A stretch of 64,000 bases of DNA from G963665815 sp942492065 (GTDB lineage: Bacteria > Cloacimonadota > Cloacimonadia > Cloacimonadales > JAIOQZ01). Below, piece by piece: positions 38,601-46,034 of the stretch (position 1 is the first letter of the stretch; every line of letters starts with the position of its first letter). The position numbers and the translations under genes were made by a program. The DNA lies in assembly GCA_942492065.1 (NCBI GenBank), contig CALODV010000013.1:496001-560000 (forward strand), read 5' to 3'. A model generated the notes under the pieces. The model ran no database searches, was not told where the DNA came from, and saw only the letters and a program-made list of their open reading frames with translations.

Positions 38601-38887
38601 ATGTTAATCTGGTTACAGAACTTAAAGGTAACTATCCTAACCCATTCAACCCGACAACACATATTGACTTCTCACTTAAGAAAGCCGGTAAAGTAGAACT
38701 TGTTATCTACAATATCAACGGTCAGAAAGTAAGAACTCTGGTTGATGGCGAACTGGATGCAGATAACCACAGTGTTACATGGAATGGTAAAGATGACAGA
38801 GGAAACTCAGTTTCAAGTGGAATATACTTCTACAGACTGCAAACCTCAGAAACCAGCCAAACCAGGAAAATGCTGATGCTTAAATAA
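32618..38887 (+). CDS. Giant secreted multidomain protein with T9SS-type C-terminal domain
   Basis: 2089 residues. Signal peptide 1-20 (ends LYAQ). A nidogen-like N-terminal region (about 25-235) has FTFSFYGQTKTDFYISSNGF. An FN3-like domain follows, then a MAM-like 'choice-of-anchor J' domain (about 340-495) starting FPWTENFDAWPPVDW. Three tandem ~258-residue units (about 498-1271), each FN3 plus anchor J, are followed by a fourth FN3 and a terminal anchor J (about 1368-1520) that resembles the first one closely. Then a CARDB domain, about three carboxypeptidase-regulatory-like beta domains (1637-1900), and the sorting/FlgD-like domain (2003-2089) with GNYPNPFNPTTHIDFSL and SSGIYFYRLQ. Likely cell-surface or secreted adhesin or glycan-binding protein. 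No catalytic motif. Strong AAGGAG site before the ATG. Confidence 0.92.
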   Translation: MFKKQVLLILFVFSFLFLYAQTSGGPDAYGYSWKNSNDATGPVYSWIQPDTVNATLITGQQDDNVVGPFPIGFTFSFYGQTKTDFYISSNGFLSFSGDTSNLSNVAIPDVNQPNDMIAWYWRDMDPISTTTPANNARVYYENITYDGANALLVTFLNYHEYPGEDPGYLDAQIIIQQNGNIVIQYETVDPSLETNDGTIGIENSDGSIGLQYCFDDLSNLSEQMAIRFYTVEAGYPEFAQNPVPADGATNVPVNGTLTWDFGADTESYDLWFGPAGNMTEVVTGATAGAAGTSGSYTYSGLTLSTDYEWKLVLHNSATRLTTDGGTWTFRTSVGAVTTFPWTENFDAWPPVDWTFAGTQSWAQHTETSSAFCNFWGWQVPNYAEMTTPPLAIPAASDYSLGFMWSHLYNTSYPEDSLVVEVSADNGPWQSVWAAGGDQLDSQDGAQSMAPGTFVVETVSLQSYAGQNILIRFRGNSGYGPNLYVDAVTVFDGQNPPGCTTYLNPVDMSIDQWDTGMLAFNQVLGADGYDIYMGTADGTWDVFNGVNTTESTFEYYGLQFSTTYYWKVVPVNQYGSATNCPVFSFTTITDPSQPLDYTQDWETAMIPAHWQVVTTDLSTVDVSMENFHGGSYALHSTGMNWQNFTTDQATLTIAPYTGTTDVVLDFWYAFTGGNVQNATYGMEISVDIYAAGQWNYDIWNAQSADEMWYLCSLNLSSYDLSNGFKVRLNMTNTGSTWDSNVWIDDLTVYQNSAAPACAALVQPLDMSTSEWDFGTLEWTQTQAASSYLLYLGTAQDTYDVINGMVLTETHYDYSGLQYSTPYYWKVVPQNSNGQAMMCAEWNFTTVADPAQAISFNEDWETGSIPTFWQISSDPQSVIEASMENMHGGAYSLHTTGVNWNSFVENTAILTLAPYTGTSEVLLDFWYAFSGGSVNNDAMRMTLSVDIYADGVWNNDVWTIQSQDENWYNQSISLNPYNTSNMTKIRFRTINTADTWSSNVWLDDINVYENNAIPTCTTPVEPLDTAQEVYDYGVIEWMPALGAEYYNLYLGTSTGNYDIISGMQITGNSYEYSGLAFDQQYFWKIVPENVNGPAAGCPEWTFNTAIDPTQNLNFFEGWESAMVGDAWYTELSADGICEATTDQFHGGSYSARLGHNIWGSTLENSAVLTMAPYTGGNQVYLDGWFGFFGWGVTDQTIAKEIHIDIMENNVWTNDIYVDSTDTEGWFNVNIDLTGYNISSSYKLRIRSRIGTSWGNAALYVDDFNIYEAGVAPSCTTVLSPTFMQTDVIESGELTWNPAMGADDYLLYFGTSAGNYDIEDGLVVTSESYAFTGLTFNGTYFWKVVPRNTLGSATGCPEWSFTVRSDPTIVMFPYTENFDIWPPQNWILEGGSRSWAQHGNSMSAYCNFWGWPEPSDAVMISPPIALTGDADLVFKWSHLYSPNYPNDALEVYVSTDNTNWTNVWTRGGDQFDSQDGAQNTDPGTFVQETVNINAFSGQTIYLKFHGISGYGPDCYIDDVGINITTPPDDDLMAISVIGSTTPMVGSPSDYTVYVRNNGLNTQSTYDIKLMLAPDTELGTVAGTTIAHDEINDYTITWIPQAGMEGTQNIFGKVVMAGDESAGNDSSAPLPIDVQPSQTGIQGYVRDINGNPLLNAQVLIEELQTVQYTNQSGFYQFLNIPVNTYSCTASLTNYDDNTQTGIAVTQDNLTNVDFTLTQGAILMGTVYDHANVEVSGATVEIEQLGLTMTTNAQGEYTFVQVTPGTYTINAAKDGYIDQTETNVVIAADATVDLDIILNEYGHFTVNVISSLNSVTAAVVELSDGTETYQANPDDNGTVFLNEVLPGTYTLTASLVDCNTVEIQDVVIVNGDNTPIDVTLNEILIAPTNIQWHPNGSGNSYLTWNHGGRLYGTRAGNNDVLAEGESYTEKDSGNKEDERAFLYFRVEIDIVNQTTQDTFFVLQGFTENEELTARITAIYETGTAAAPDFTFNYIANDPDDVNLVTELKGNYPNPFNPTTHIDFSLKKAGKVELVIYNINGQKVRTLVDGELDADNHSVTWNGKDDRGNSVSSGIYFYRLQTSETSQTRKMLMLK
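34110..36720 (+). repeat. Three tandem ~774-bp coding repeats plus a partial fourth
   Basis: Units begin at about 34110, 34882, 35656 and 36430, each opening with a Cys-x-x-x-x-x-Pro pattern (such as CTTPVEPLD), then an FN3 ending YYWKVVPxN and an anchor-J part with WETGSIPTFWQ and SMENMHGGAYSLH. The fourth copy is only the FN3 part. The copies are diverged, so recent slippage is unlikely. Confidence 0.8.
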
Positions 38888-38935
38888 CTCAGTAATATTT
38901 ATGCACCTTCTGAGAGGTGTATAACATAAAACTTA

Positions 38936-38965
38936 AACAGCCTTCCTCGTGAGGGCTGTTTTTTG
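38936..38965 (+). terminator. Intrinsic terminator of the giant plus-strand gene
   Basis: AACAGCC / GGCTGTT 7-bp stem around TTCCTCGTGAG, followed by TTTTTTG. It lies 49 bases after the stop. Confidence 0.75.
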
Positions 38966-39194
38966 TTACCCGGATTAAAGTTCTCATCCTAACTCCGGGA
39001 CAGCCCCAAAATAAATGCACTCCAAAAATAGCTATTACAACTTGTAAAAACTACCATTGCGAAGATTCTGAAACACTTGCAAAGTCATTCATTAACAACG
39101 TGCAGCGTTGTAGATAATCCCCTCTTCCATAATTTGTTAAGAGGGGCGCAAATTCATTATGGAAGATAAATGAATTGGGGTGTGTAGATCAGAT

Positions 39195-39271
39195 GCAGGG
39201 AACAATAATAATTGATCCGGATTTTAAACCCTCTGTCTCCATTCTGTCGACATCTCCCTGTTGATATTTTT
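39195..39271. repeat. Direct repeat A, copy 1 (copy 2 at 39688-39763)
   Basis: Both copies start CAGGGAACAAT and share TTTTAAACCCTCTGTCTCCA, then TCTGTCGACATCTCCCTG or a one-base variant and GATATTTT. About 76 bases each, 493 bases apart, same orientation. Confidence 0.75.
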
Positions 39272-39362
39272 TTAGCAAATATCCAGGGAGAACATACTTA
39301 GTGCAGGACTTTAGAAGCTCTACTTAACCGCGTAGAGACAAACGGCCGTGTGTCTCAGTTCT

Positions 39363-39421
39363 AGCAAGCAGGATGCCTGTGTGCCGCCTACTCTGAGACA
39401 CAAAATGTTGTGTCTCTACAA
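39363..39421. repeat. Direct repeat B with GAGACACAA hairpin, copy 1 (copy 2 at 40114-40173)
   Basis: Both copies read GCAGGATGCCTGTGT, then CCTACTCT and the perfect hairpin GAGACACAA-NATG-TTGTGTCTC, then TAC. About 60 bases, 751 bases apart, same orientation, with few differences. Confidence 0.75.
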
Positions 39422-39974
39422 TAGGTTAAACTCTCTGGTTCGCACCCTACGGAGCTCATATTTTAATTAGCACTCCTTTTCTAAAAACAGTTCGCACCTT
39501 ACGGAGCTGACAAATGTAATATGACCTGAGTACTTTTCCCCACAATTAATTATGCAGATGTCTCAAAATCACATTAACTTCTTCACTCATATATATGCCT
39601 GCTCCGGAGGAGCTATAGGTTTGTAGAAATGCTAAAACATTTCAGACAATAAACTCCTTAGGAGTGCTCCATCAAAATCGATAAACACAGGGAACAATTT
39701 TCATCGTTCCGTATTTTAAACCCTCTGTCTCCATCCTGTCGACATCTCCCTGTAGATATTTTCGAAGAAATACATCCAGAACCAGCGTAGATGTTTCCAC
39801 AGGGACACATCCAGAGAAAGATTAGGGAGAACATCCTTGGTGCAGAGCTTTTATCTTATTGATTGTCCTAAACAAATTTGTGCTCCCTCAACAGGGAGCT
39901 GGTTCCGATTACTTAATCGGAAGCTGAGGGTAAAATTCCTGCTGACATTTACTGCCGGGGTATAAACTTGTGCA

Positions 39975-40021
39975 GTTCTACTAACCTCATAGAGGCAACA
40001 GGACGGTTGTCTTAGTAGAAC
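39975..40021. repeat. Nested inverted repeat predicted to fold as a three-way junction
   Basis: Outer stem GTTCTACTAA / TTAGTAGAAC (10 bp, perfect) encloses two small hairpins, CCTC-ATA-GAGG and CAAC-AGGACG-GTTG. Confidence 0.6.
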
Positions 40022-40195
40022 ACCTTTGGAATGGTTGAAAAACCTTCCAAATGGTGTGACACTTGTTTTAAACCACAGAAATAACGGAATGACACGGAAG
40101 AGAATTGTAATTTTGCAGGCAGGATGCCTGTGTACCACCTACTCTGAGACACAAGATGTTGTGTCTCTACGATAACGCTTCAACCAAACCGCTCC

Positions 40196-40230
40196 ATATA
40201 AAAAGCGGATCGCATTTCTGCGATCCGCTT
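40196..40230 (-). terminator. Intrinsic terminator after tRNA-Thr
   Basis: A perfect 12-bp stem AAGCGGATCGCA / TGCGATCCGCTT with a 4-base loop, followed on the minus strand by TTTTTATAT. It lies 11 bases after the tRNA 3' end. Confidence 0.8.
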
Positions 40231-40241
40231 CAAATTTATTC

Positions 40242-40317
<76 letters not shown>

Positions 40318-40321
40318 CTGG

Positions 40322-43300
40322 TTACTTAAGAAGTATTGCTTTTTTCACATCTGTGAAATCAGAAGTTCTGATTTTGTAGAAGTATACACCTGAACCAACA
40401 GATTTATTCTGGTCGTTTTTACCATACCAGGTGACCTGATGATTTCCAGCATCCATTGATTCTTTAACAAGTGTTTTCACCTTTTCACCTTTCACATTGT
40501 ATACTACTATTTCTACTTGTGATTTTTGAGGTAATGAGAAAGCAATATTTGTCTCAGGGTTGAATGGATTAGGGTAGTTTTGCTGCAGTTGAGCAAACTT
40601 AGGAATATCATTATCACCATTTGCTGTTGTTGGATCATAGTTTACAGTCAGAATATCTGAAGGAAGACTGAGTCCCATATCATATTCTGCAACTACATAA
40701 TACTCATATAATGTATTGAATTCGATTGTTTCTGACCAGGTCTCGTTTACGAGGGTAGAATCAACCAGTTCAAATTCACCGCTTAAGTATTTTCTGTATA
40801 ATCTGTAATACAGGAAAGAAAGACGATCGACATCAGGTACTCTCGCCCAGGTCAAAGTCAGGTTATGATCAGTAACATCTCTCTGAAGATTGAAGACAGG
40901 TCTTAAATACGTCAATGAGAAGTTTGTTGATGCAAGGTTTGAACCGCTTATAACCTGAACGTTATTAAATTCATCAATAGAAAATCCCGGAAGTGAAGTC
41001 ACAATATCATAATTTCCTGGAGCCACATATAATTCGTAGGATCCATCTGATTCCGCGTTTGCTGAGAAATCGCCAACGGAGATAACTACATCATCCATAT
41101 CGTTATCCGGATTCTGAGGAGCATCTACAAGTGTAACTTGACCGCTGATTTTACCACTGCTGAGTACAGCACCGGTAACATTAACATCATCAATAAACCA
41201 GCCAGCTGCGGTTCCTGCACCATCAGCACCAAAGTGCCATCTGATTTTTACGATGTTTCCTTCGAATGAAGAAAGGTCAATAACAACTTCGCTCCAACCG
41301 TTTGAGTTGCCATGGAAACATGGCTCCTGAGGGATACCTGCATTAGATGCATAGGTTGAACCGTCATAACCGCCAACCGGAGTCAGAAGCTGCCAAGGTC
41401 CGTTGTTAACAGAGATTTTTACGTTACCACCATCATATGGAGCTGAGATATTATAGTTCTGCCAGAATGAAAGCTGACTGTTAAGACCTACGAAGAAGTC
41501 AGGAGTATCAAGTGTTGAGTTAGAGTTGTTACTGTAGTTCCAGTTAAGTCCTGTTCCGTAAAGGAAAGCACCTGAATGGGCAGAAACGTTTGCAGCACCG
41601 TAATACCAGTCCCCTGTTCTTGTAAATCCGCCATTACCGCTTTCAAAGTCTTCTGAGAGACCGGCAGCACCAATACTGATCATAAATTGAGAAACGACAT
41701 CATCACCGCCATCAACTGAGTAAGTTAATGTGAATCCTGCTGATGTTCCTGTTTGAGCACCGTTTGAAACGCTTAAGTTGAAAGCACGCTGCATGATCAT
41801 TTCAGGTCCGATTGTAGTAATTGTTTGTTGTGGATTAAGAATATTTATATCTGTATTAGATGAAGTTAATGTAGCTGTAACGTTTCTAGCTGTTGAAAGA
41901 GAAGCGTTTTCGAAGTTGATAATGATATCGGCATTTTCACCCGGATCAATTTTACCATCGTTGTTTCCGGCAATATCATTAATCATGAATGAGCTCATAC
42001 TTACATCTGCTTTGTGTACGATTATTGAGATACTGAATGTCCAGTCTCTGGTTGATGTGCTTACGTTAACATCGAAAGGAATAACCATTTCATCCGGACA
42101 ATCCGGAGATACTGTTATTTCAAAAGGATCAACATTGTAACCATTATCGAATGATGGAATATCTTCATATTCTGAGGTAGCCTGATTAATTGTCACATAC
42201 TGGCTGACTGAACTTAATGTAAGGCTTACATCATTCGCCTGAGTAAGACCTGAGTTAACAAGCTCAATACCAATTTGTGCAGTTTCACCTGCGTCTACGT
42301 GACCAGTCCTGTCTGCATCATGAACCTGAACCTGTCCGACAGAAATATTAGCATCCTGGTGAAGTATTGGTTTACCTGTCACAAAAATAGCTGACTGGTT
42401 TGTTATTGGAGCAGCAGATGCCGGATATTGGTTACAATATGTATATTGCAGCCCCATAGTCTCAGTATGATCTTCAAACCCTACAGTACAATAATTCCCT
42501 GCCTGGTCACCGTACGCCATGAAAGTTCCATCAACATTATTGAAGACTTTCCATTGTATTTTGAATTCACCGTTGCCGGTTGTTGTATTGTAATAGTTTG
42601 GATCATAAAGAATAATCTGGAATGTTTCTTCAGCATTATTATATCTGCTTGCACATTCTGACCACTCAACAATATATCTGTGATTTACGGCATCGTAATA
42701 GTAATAGATTCCACCATTTGCAGTATTCATATCATCCCAGAATGCAGCAATCATTGGAGATGGACCACCTGCATCAGGCATTGGGTAATTTCTGAATGTT
42801 GACTGCTGAGTTTCATATCCACCAAAAGTAATGAAACCTCTTGAACAGATACCAACTCTATCATAAGTTTCACCATAGAATGTGAAATCAAATGGGAGGT
42901 CGAAGAATTCGATAAACTCAAGACCTTCATTGTTAGGATTGTGATCCTGATTATCTACGATACCTGTATTTGTTCCGGGTAATGCACCTGGTTGTGAAGG
43001 ATCAATTTCAACCCAGTCATAAGTTGGAGCTTGCTGGTAAGCTGTATCTGATTCGTCAAATATTACGTAACCACCTGCATCCGGTCCGGTAGGATCTGAT
43101 TGTGATATATTATGTCCGATTGGGATAATAAATGTTTCAATTTGTTCAAAGTCATTGTTAAAGAATCTGACTCTGACTTCAACTTGCATTCCCGGAAGAA
43201 GATCAGGAAGAGCTCTTACTGTAAATGGATTAGCAGTATTAGACCCAGTTGAACCGATAGGGATGCTTGTACCAAAGTCACCATCTGCATCTTCTACAGA

Positions 43301-45799
43301 AAGAAGGCCGTTGTATGAATAGATTTCTGCCTGAAGATTACTGATGTCATAAGTTCCCTGATTATCAAGAGTAAGAATAAGATCGGCAGTTTGACCCGGA
43401 TCAATATAGCTTTGAGTACCATTGAGAGCAATATTAGTAATATCTACATGTCCTGCAATAATATCGAAAGTAAAGAATGATGTCCAGGTATCTGTTCCGT
43501 CTGTGACGTTCAGGAAACAATCTACAGTTTCATTATGAGGTGCATCTGCAGCCACTGTGAAAGTGAAATCAGATTGTGAACCTGAAGTTTGTCCTGCATT
43601 AATATCAGAGTATGTTACAGAAGATTGATTTATTGTTACATATTGATTGTTTGTTGTCAATGTTGCTGACAAGTTTGATTTATCACTTGATGAAGTATTT
43701 TCTACAACAACATTGATTCCTACTTGCTCACCGGGATTAATAACAGCATCATTGTTACCGGAAACATCGTTTACAGTCATTCCGTTGTATGCAACCATAT
43801 CACTGTTTGTAATCTGGAAAGTGTTCACTATTGGTTCATAATCAGGTTTTGTGATTACGATATTTACTGTTCCGGTTCCGGAGTTTTCGATTGGAACTAC
43901 AGCTTGACCGGCATTGTCTGTGTATACATTTTCAGATATTCCGAGTGTTGAATTTGTAATAGAAACCCATGCACCTTCAATAGGATTATTGTTTTCATCA
44001 AGAACATTAACATTGATGTGGTTCTGATTTTCAGGGATAGAAGAATCATAGTTTGCAGTCATACCAATTGGAGCTGCTCTCCAGACATCCATTGATGGGT
44101 CACCAATAAGATTATTCCATTCTGTGAAATCCTGAATATAACTTGTTGCACCGGATACATTCACAAAGTGAGTATAAAGCATAAGCTTTCCGCGCATAAT
44201 TGCTTCGCCCATTGTGTGCATGTTATCCTGATAAAGACCATGCATAGTACCCATAGAAAGAGTATTATTCAACTGTGTGTGTGTACCGGATGTTGCCATA
44301 CCGATTGCACAAACAGCTCCTTTAGGTGAACTTGGAGTACCTTTACGGACAACAAGCTCTGTTCTTGCTTCGCTGTATGTACTTGTAATTGTACCTGTAT
44401 CACATGTGTTGATAACAGCATTGAACGGCATGTTTGTATTATTAAGGCCATTAATGTTAGATGAATCCCAGTTACTCATTCCAATGTAACCTCTGTAGAA
44501 GAAGAACAGCACACCTGCATCAAGAGCTGCATCTACTGCGTTTTCACTTGGATTTCCATCATAAAGTTCTGTAAAAGTATGTCCCGGATCGTAATCAAGG
44601 ATTCTTTCTTTAGTGTAACGACATGTGAGTACACATGACAATCCTGACGGAGATGTATCACCAACGAGTAATGTATGATCATAAGGGTTTACACTTCTGC
44701 TGGTTGTACATTCGTAAAGGTCAATTTTACTTGCGATTGTTGTAAATTCGGTAACGTTGTCAATAGACATTCTACCAACGAATACCTCAGGAAGAATATC
44801 ATTCCCTGCTAATGTTGTATAGCCATGGTCTCCCTGACCAAATGCACCGATTGAAATAGATCCTTCAGCATCACCAACAATCATTAAATATTCAGGCGGG
44901 TTCTGCGCAGTGTTATATAAACCCTGAACATAGTTCTTAATACTTGAGTTTGTTGAACCTACTCCTGTGTCACCTGTATTAACAACAGTAACATTAAAAC
45001 CTTTCATTCTTTTCCATTCAGCAAGATAGTCTACCTCAATACCAAGTGTAGGATTCTGAGGATATACAATTAATAATGATCTGTTCTGATACTCTGCATT
45101 TGGTCTTTCAAGAGTAAGAAATTCCTGATAGTTAACCATTGCAGCATTATAGAAGTTCTGGAAACTTCTAGATAGTGGTCTTTCTTCTGTGATTTCGTTT
45201 GTTCCAGAAATCATTTCATTTGTGATTACTCTGAATGTAACACGTCTGACAACTTTCAGTTCGTGAGTTTCAGGAGAAACAACAAATGGAGATACGGAAA
45301 ATGTAGCCATTCTGAAATCCCTGAGAATTCCAGGTTCACCAAGAACATACTTTGACTGGAGTTTAACTTCTCCAGCATTACCTGTTCTGTAATATTGAGA
45401 ATTATACTGGAATGGTCTTTGAGAACCATCAAGTGTAATCCCCTGTGATGGATATATATTCATGTACTGATCATCAGTAAGTGTTTCAGAAACAATTTCG
45501 TAGCTGACATGTCCCTGGTTTGGAACAGCCATTGATACTGAAAATACAGGTAATTCCGGATATCCGGCATCAATTGTGTATCCAGCATTCGGGTGTGTAA
45601 TTTTTGTAAACTCGATTCCATTCTCAGTGATTTTTTCTGTTTCATAATTGTCGAGTTCAAAAGTAATCTCGGTATAATGATGAGTTACATCATTTACTCT
45701 AAATAACGAGTTGTCGCTTGCGGGAGTTGTGCTTTCCAAAGCATTCAACATGACAAAAGAAACTAACGTTATCAGTATGAAAGTGCAGACTTTTTTCAT
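40322..45799 (-). CDS. Giant secreted C25 (gingipain-like) family protein, His replaced
   Basis: 1825 residues from the ATG at 45799, chosen for its AAGGAG site and signal peptide (KKVCTFILITLVSFVMLNA); a longer frame starts at 45853. A gingipain-type propeptide region (about 25-225) has AGYPELPVFSVSMAVPNQG. The C25 domain (about 235-590) keeps the nucleophile Cys466 (VINTCDTGT) but where PorU has GHG it reads YRGYIGMSNW, with Tyr438 in place of the His. Then a short carboxypeptidase-like domain, three CARDB-like segments (GNNDGKIDPGENADI), a nidogen-like domain (about 927-1080), a MAM-like jelly roll, and the sorting domain (from about 1742: QNYPNPFNPETNIAFSLPQK). It is a likely type IX substrate. 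It may be an altered or inactive protease. Confidence 0.88.
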   Translation of the reverse strand: MKKVCTFILITLVSFVMLNALESTTPASDNSLFRVNDVTHHYTEITFELDNYETEKITENGIEFTKITHPNAGYTIDAGYPELPVFSVSMAVPNQGHVSYEIVSETLTDDQYMNIYPSQGITLDGSQRPFQYNSQYYRTGNAGEVKLQSKYVLGEPGILRDFRMATFSVSPFVVSPETHELKVVRRVTFRVITNEMISGTNEITEERPLSRSFQNFYNAAMVNYQEFLTLERPNAEYQNRSLLIVYPQNPTLGIEVDYLAEWKRMKGFNVTVVNTGDTGVGSTNSSIKNYVQGLYNTAQNPPEYLMIVGDAEGSISIGAFGQGDHGYTTLAGNDILPEVFVGRMSIDNVTEFTTIASKIDLYECTTSRSVNPYDHTLLVGDTSPSGLSCVLTCRYTKERILDYDPGHTFTELYDGNPSENAVDAALDAGVLFFFYRGYIGMSNWDSSNINGLNNTNMPFNAVINTCDTGTITSTYSEARTELVVRKGTPSSPKGAVCAIGMATSGTHTQLNNTLSMGTMHGLYQDNMHTMGEAIMRGKLMLYTHFVNVSGATSYIQDFTEWNNLIGDPSMDVWRAAPIGMTANYDSSIPENQNHINVNVLDENNNPIEGAWVSITNSTLGISENVYTDNAGQAVVPIENSGTGTVNIVITKPDYEPIVNTFQITNSDMVAYNGMTVNDVSGNNDAVINPGEQVGINVVVENTSSSDKSNLSATLTTNNQYVTINQSSVTYSDINAGQTSGSQSDFTFTVAADAPHNETVDCFLNVTDGTDTWTSFFTFDIIAGHVDITNIALNGTQSYIDPGQTADLILTLDNQGTYDISNLQAEIYSYNGLLSVEDADGDFGTSIPIGSTGSNTANPFTVRALPDLLPGMQVEVRVRFFNNDFEQIETFIIPIGHNISQSDPTGPDAGGYVIFDESDTAYQQAPTYDWVEIDPSQPGALPGTNTGIVDNQDHNPNNEGLEFIEFFDLPFDFTFYGETYDRVGICSRGFITFGGYETQQSTFRNYPMPDAGGPSPMIAAFWDDMNTANGGIYYYYDAVNHRYIVEWSECASRYNNAEETFQIILYDPNYYNTTTGNGEFKIQWKVFNNVDGTFMAYGDQAGNYCTVGFEDHTETMGLQYTYCNQYPASAAPITNQSAIFVTGKPILHQDANISVGQVQVHDADRTGHVDAGETAQIGIELVNSGLTQANDVSLTLSSVSQYVTINQATSEYEDIPSFDNGYNVDPFEITVSPDCPDEMVIPFDVNVSTSTRDWTFSISIIVHKADVSMSSFMINDIAGNNDGKIDPGENADIIINFENASLSTARNVTATLTSSNTDINILNPQQTITTIGPEMIMQRAFNLSVSNGAQTGTSAGFTLTYSVDGGDDVVSQFMISIGAAGLSEDFESGNGGFTRTGDWYYGAANVSAHSGAFLYGTGLNWNYSNNSNSTLDTPDFFVGLNSQLSFWQNYNISAPYDGGNVKISVNNGPWQLLTPVGGYDGSTYASNAGIPQEPCFHGNSNGWSEVVIDLSSFEGNIVKIRWHFGADGAGTAAGWFIDDVNVTGAVLSSGKISGQVTLVDAPQNPDNDMDDVVISVGDFSANAESDGSYELYVAPGNYDIVTSLPGFSIDEFNNVQVISGSNLASTNFSLTYLRPVFNLQRDVTDHNLTLTWARVPDVDRLSFLYYRLYRKYLSGEFELVDSTLVNETWSETIEFNTLYEYYVVAEYDMGLSLPSDILTVNYDPTTANGDNDIPKFAQLQQNYPNPFNPETNIAFSLPQKSQVEIVVYNVKGEKVKTLVKESMDAGNHQVTWYGKNDQNKSVGSGVYFYKIRTSDFTDVKKAILLK

Positions 45800-45956
45800 A
45801 CAGTTCTCCTTACGTAGATTTTGTAGATTTATTAATAGTGTTAAAAATTTCACCTATTAATGATGCAAAAATAAAATATGCAAATAATATTCCAATACTC
45901 ATAATGTCCACTTATTTTTTGTTTAAAAGTTGCTTATATGGCTACAATTGTTAATG

Positions 45957-45985
45957 TTTTTATGAATATTTGAAGTAAAAGTCAA
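45957..45985 (-). promoter_or_regulatory. Candidate promoter of the C25-family gene
   Basis: On the minus strand TTGACT (45985-45980), 17 bases, TAAAAA (45962-45957). It overlaps the 3' side of the tolC terminator. The leader to the ATG would be about 150 bases; no other element is clear in the leader. Confidence 0.35.
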
Positions 45986-45989
45986 TAAA

Positions 45990-46023
45990 TACAGCAGTTG
46001 AATATAGAAAATCAACTGCTGTA
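45990..46023 (-). terminator. Terminator of the efflux operon
   Basis: Perfect 12-bp stem TACAGCAGTTGA / TCAACTGCTGTA with a 10-base loop, 11 bases after the tolC stop, followed on the minus strand by TTTATT. Confidence 0.65.
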
Positions 46024-46034
46024 TGAAAGATAAG

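Larger units (their letters stand above)
38966..40195. other. Non-coding, hairpin-dense island
   Basis: About 1.2 kb with no credible gene. It contains at least ten perfect or near-perfect inverted repeats: 39095-39111 (ACAACG), 39119-39146 (CCCCTCTT), 39151-39176 (AATTCATT), 39254-39290 (CTCCCTG plus GATATTT), 39335-39356 (GAGACA), 39395-39416 (GAGACACAA), 39601-39613, 39653-39665, 39882-39899 (GCTCCCT), 39903-39922 (TTCCGATTA), 39975-40021 (10-bp outer stem), 40021-40056 and 40145-40166 (GAGACACAA). Two families of direct repeats also occur (given separately). It separates two convergent giant genes. It looks like an accumulation of palindromic repeat elements or structured RNA. Confidence 0.75.

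Noticed and set aside
39851..40138. 95-residue minus-strand frame in the hairpin island
   Set aside because: It runs through several palindromes and a repeat copy; no ribosome site or motif supports it.
39195..40173. Repeats in the island as a CRISPR array
   Set aside because: Copies are few, irregularly spaced and of two types, and there are no cas genes.
40322..45853. Start of the C25-family gene at 45853
   Set aside because: The 18 extra codons precede a clear signal peptide and AAGGAG site at 45799.
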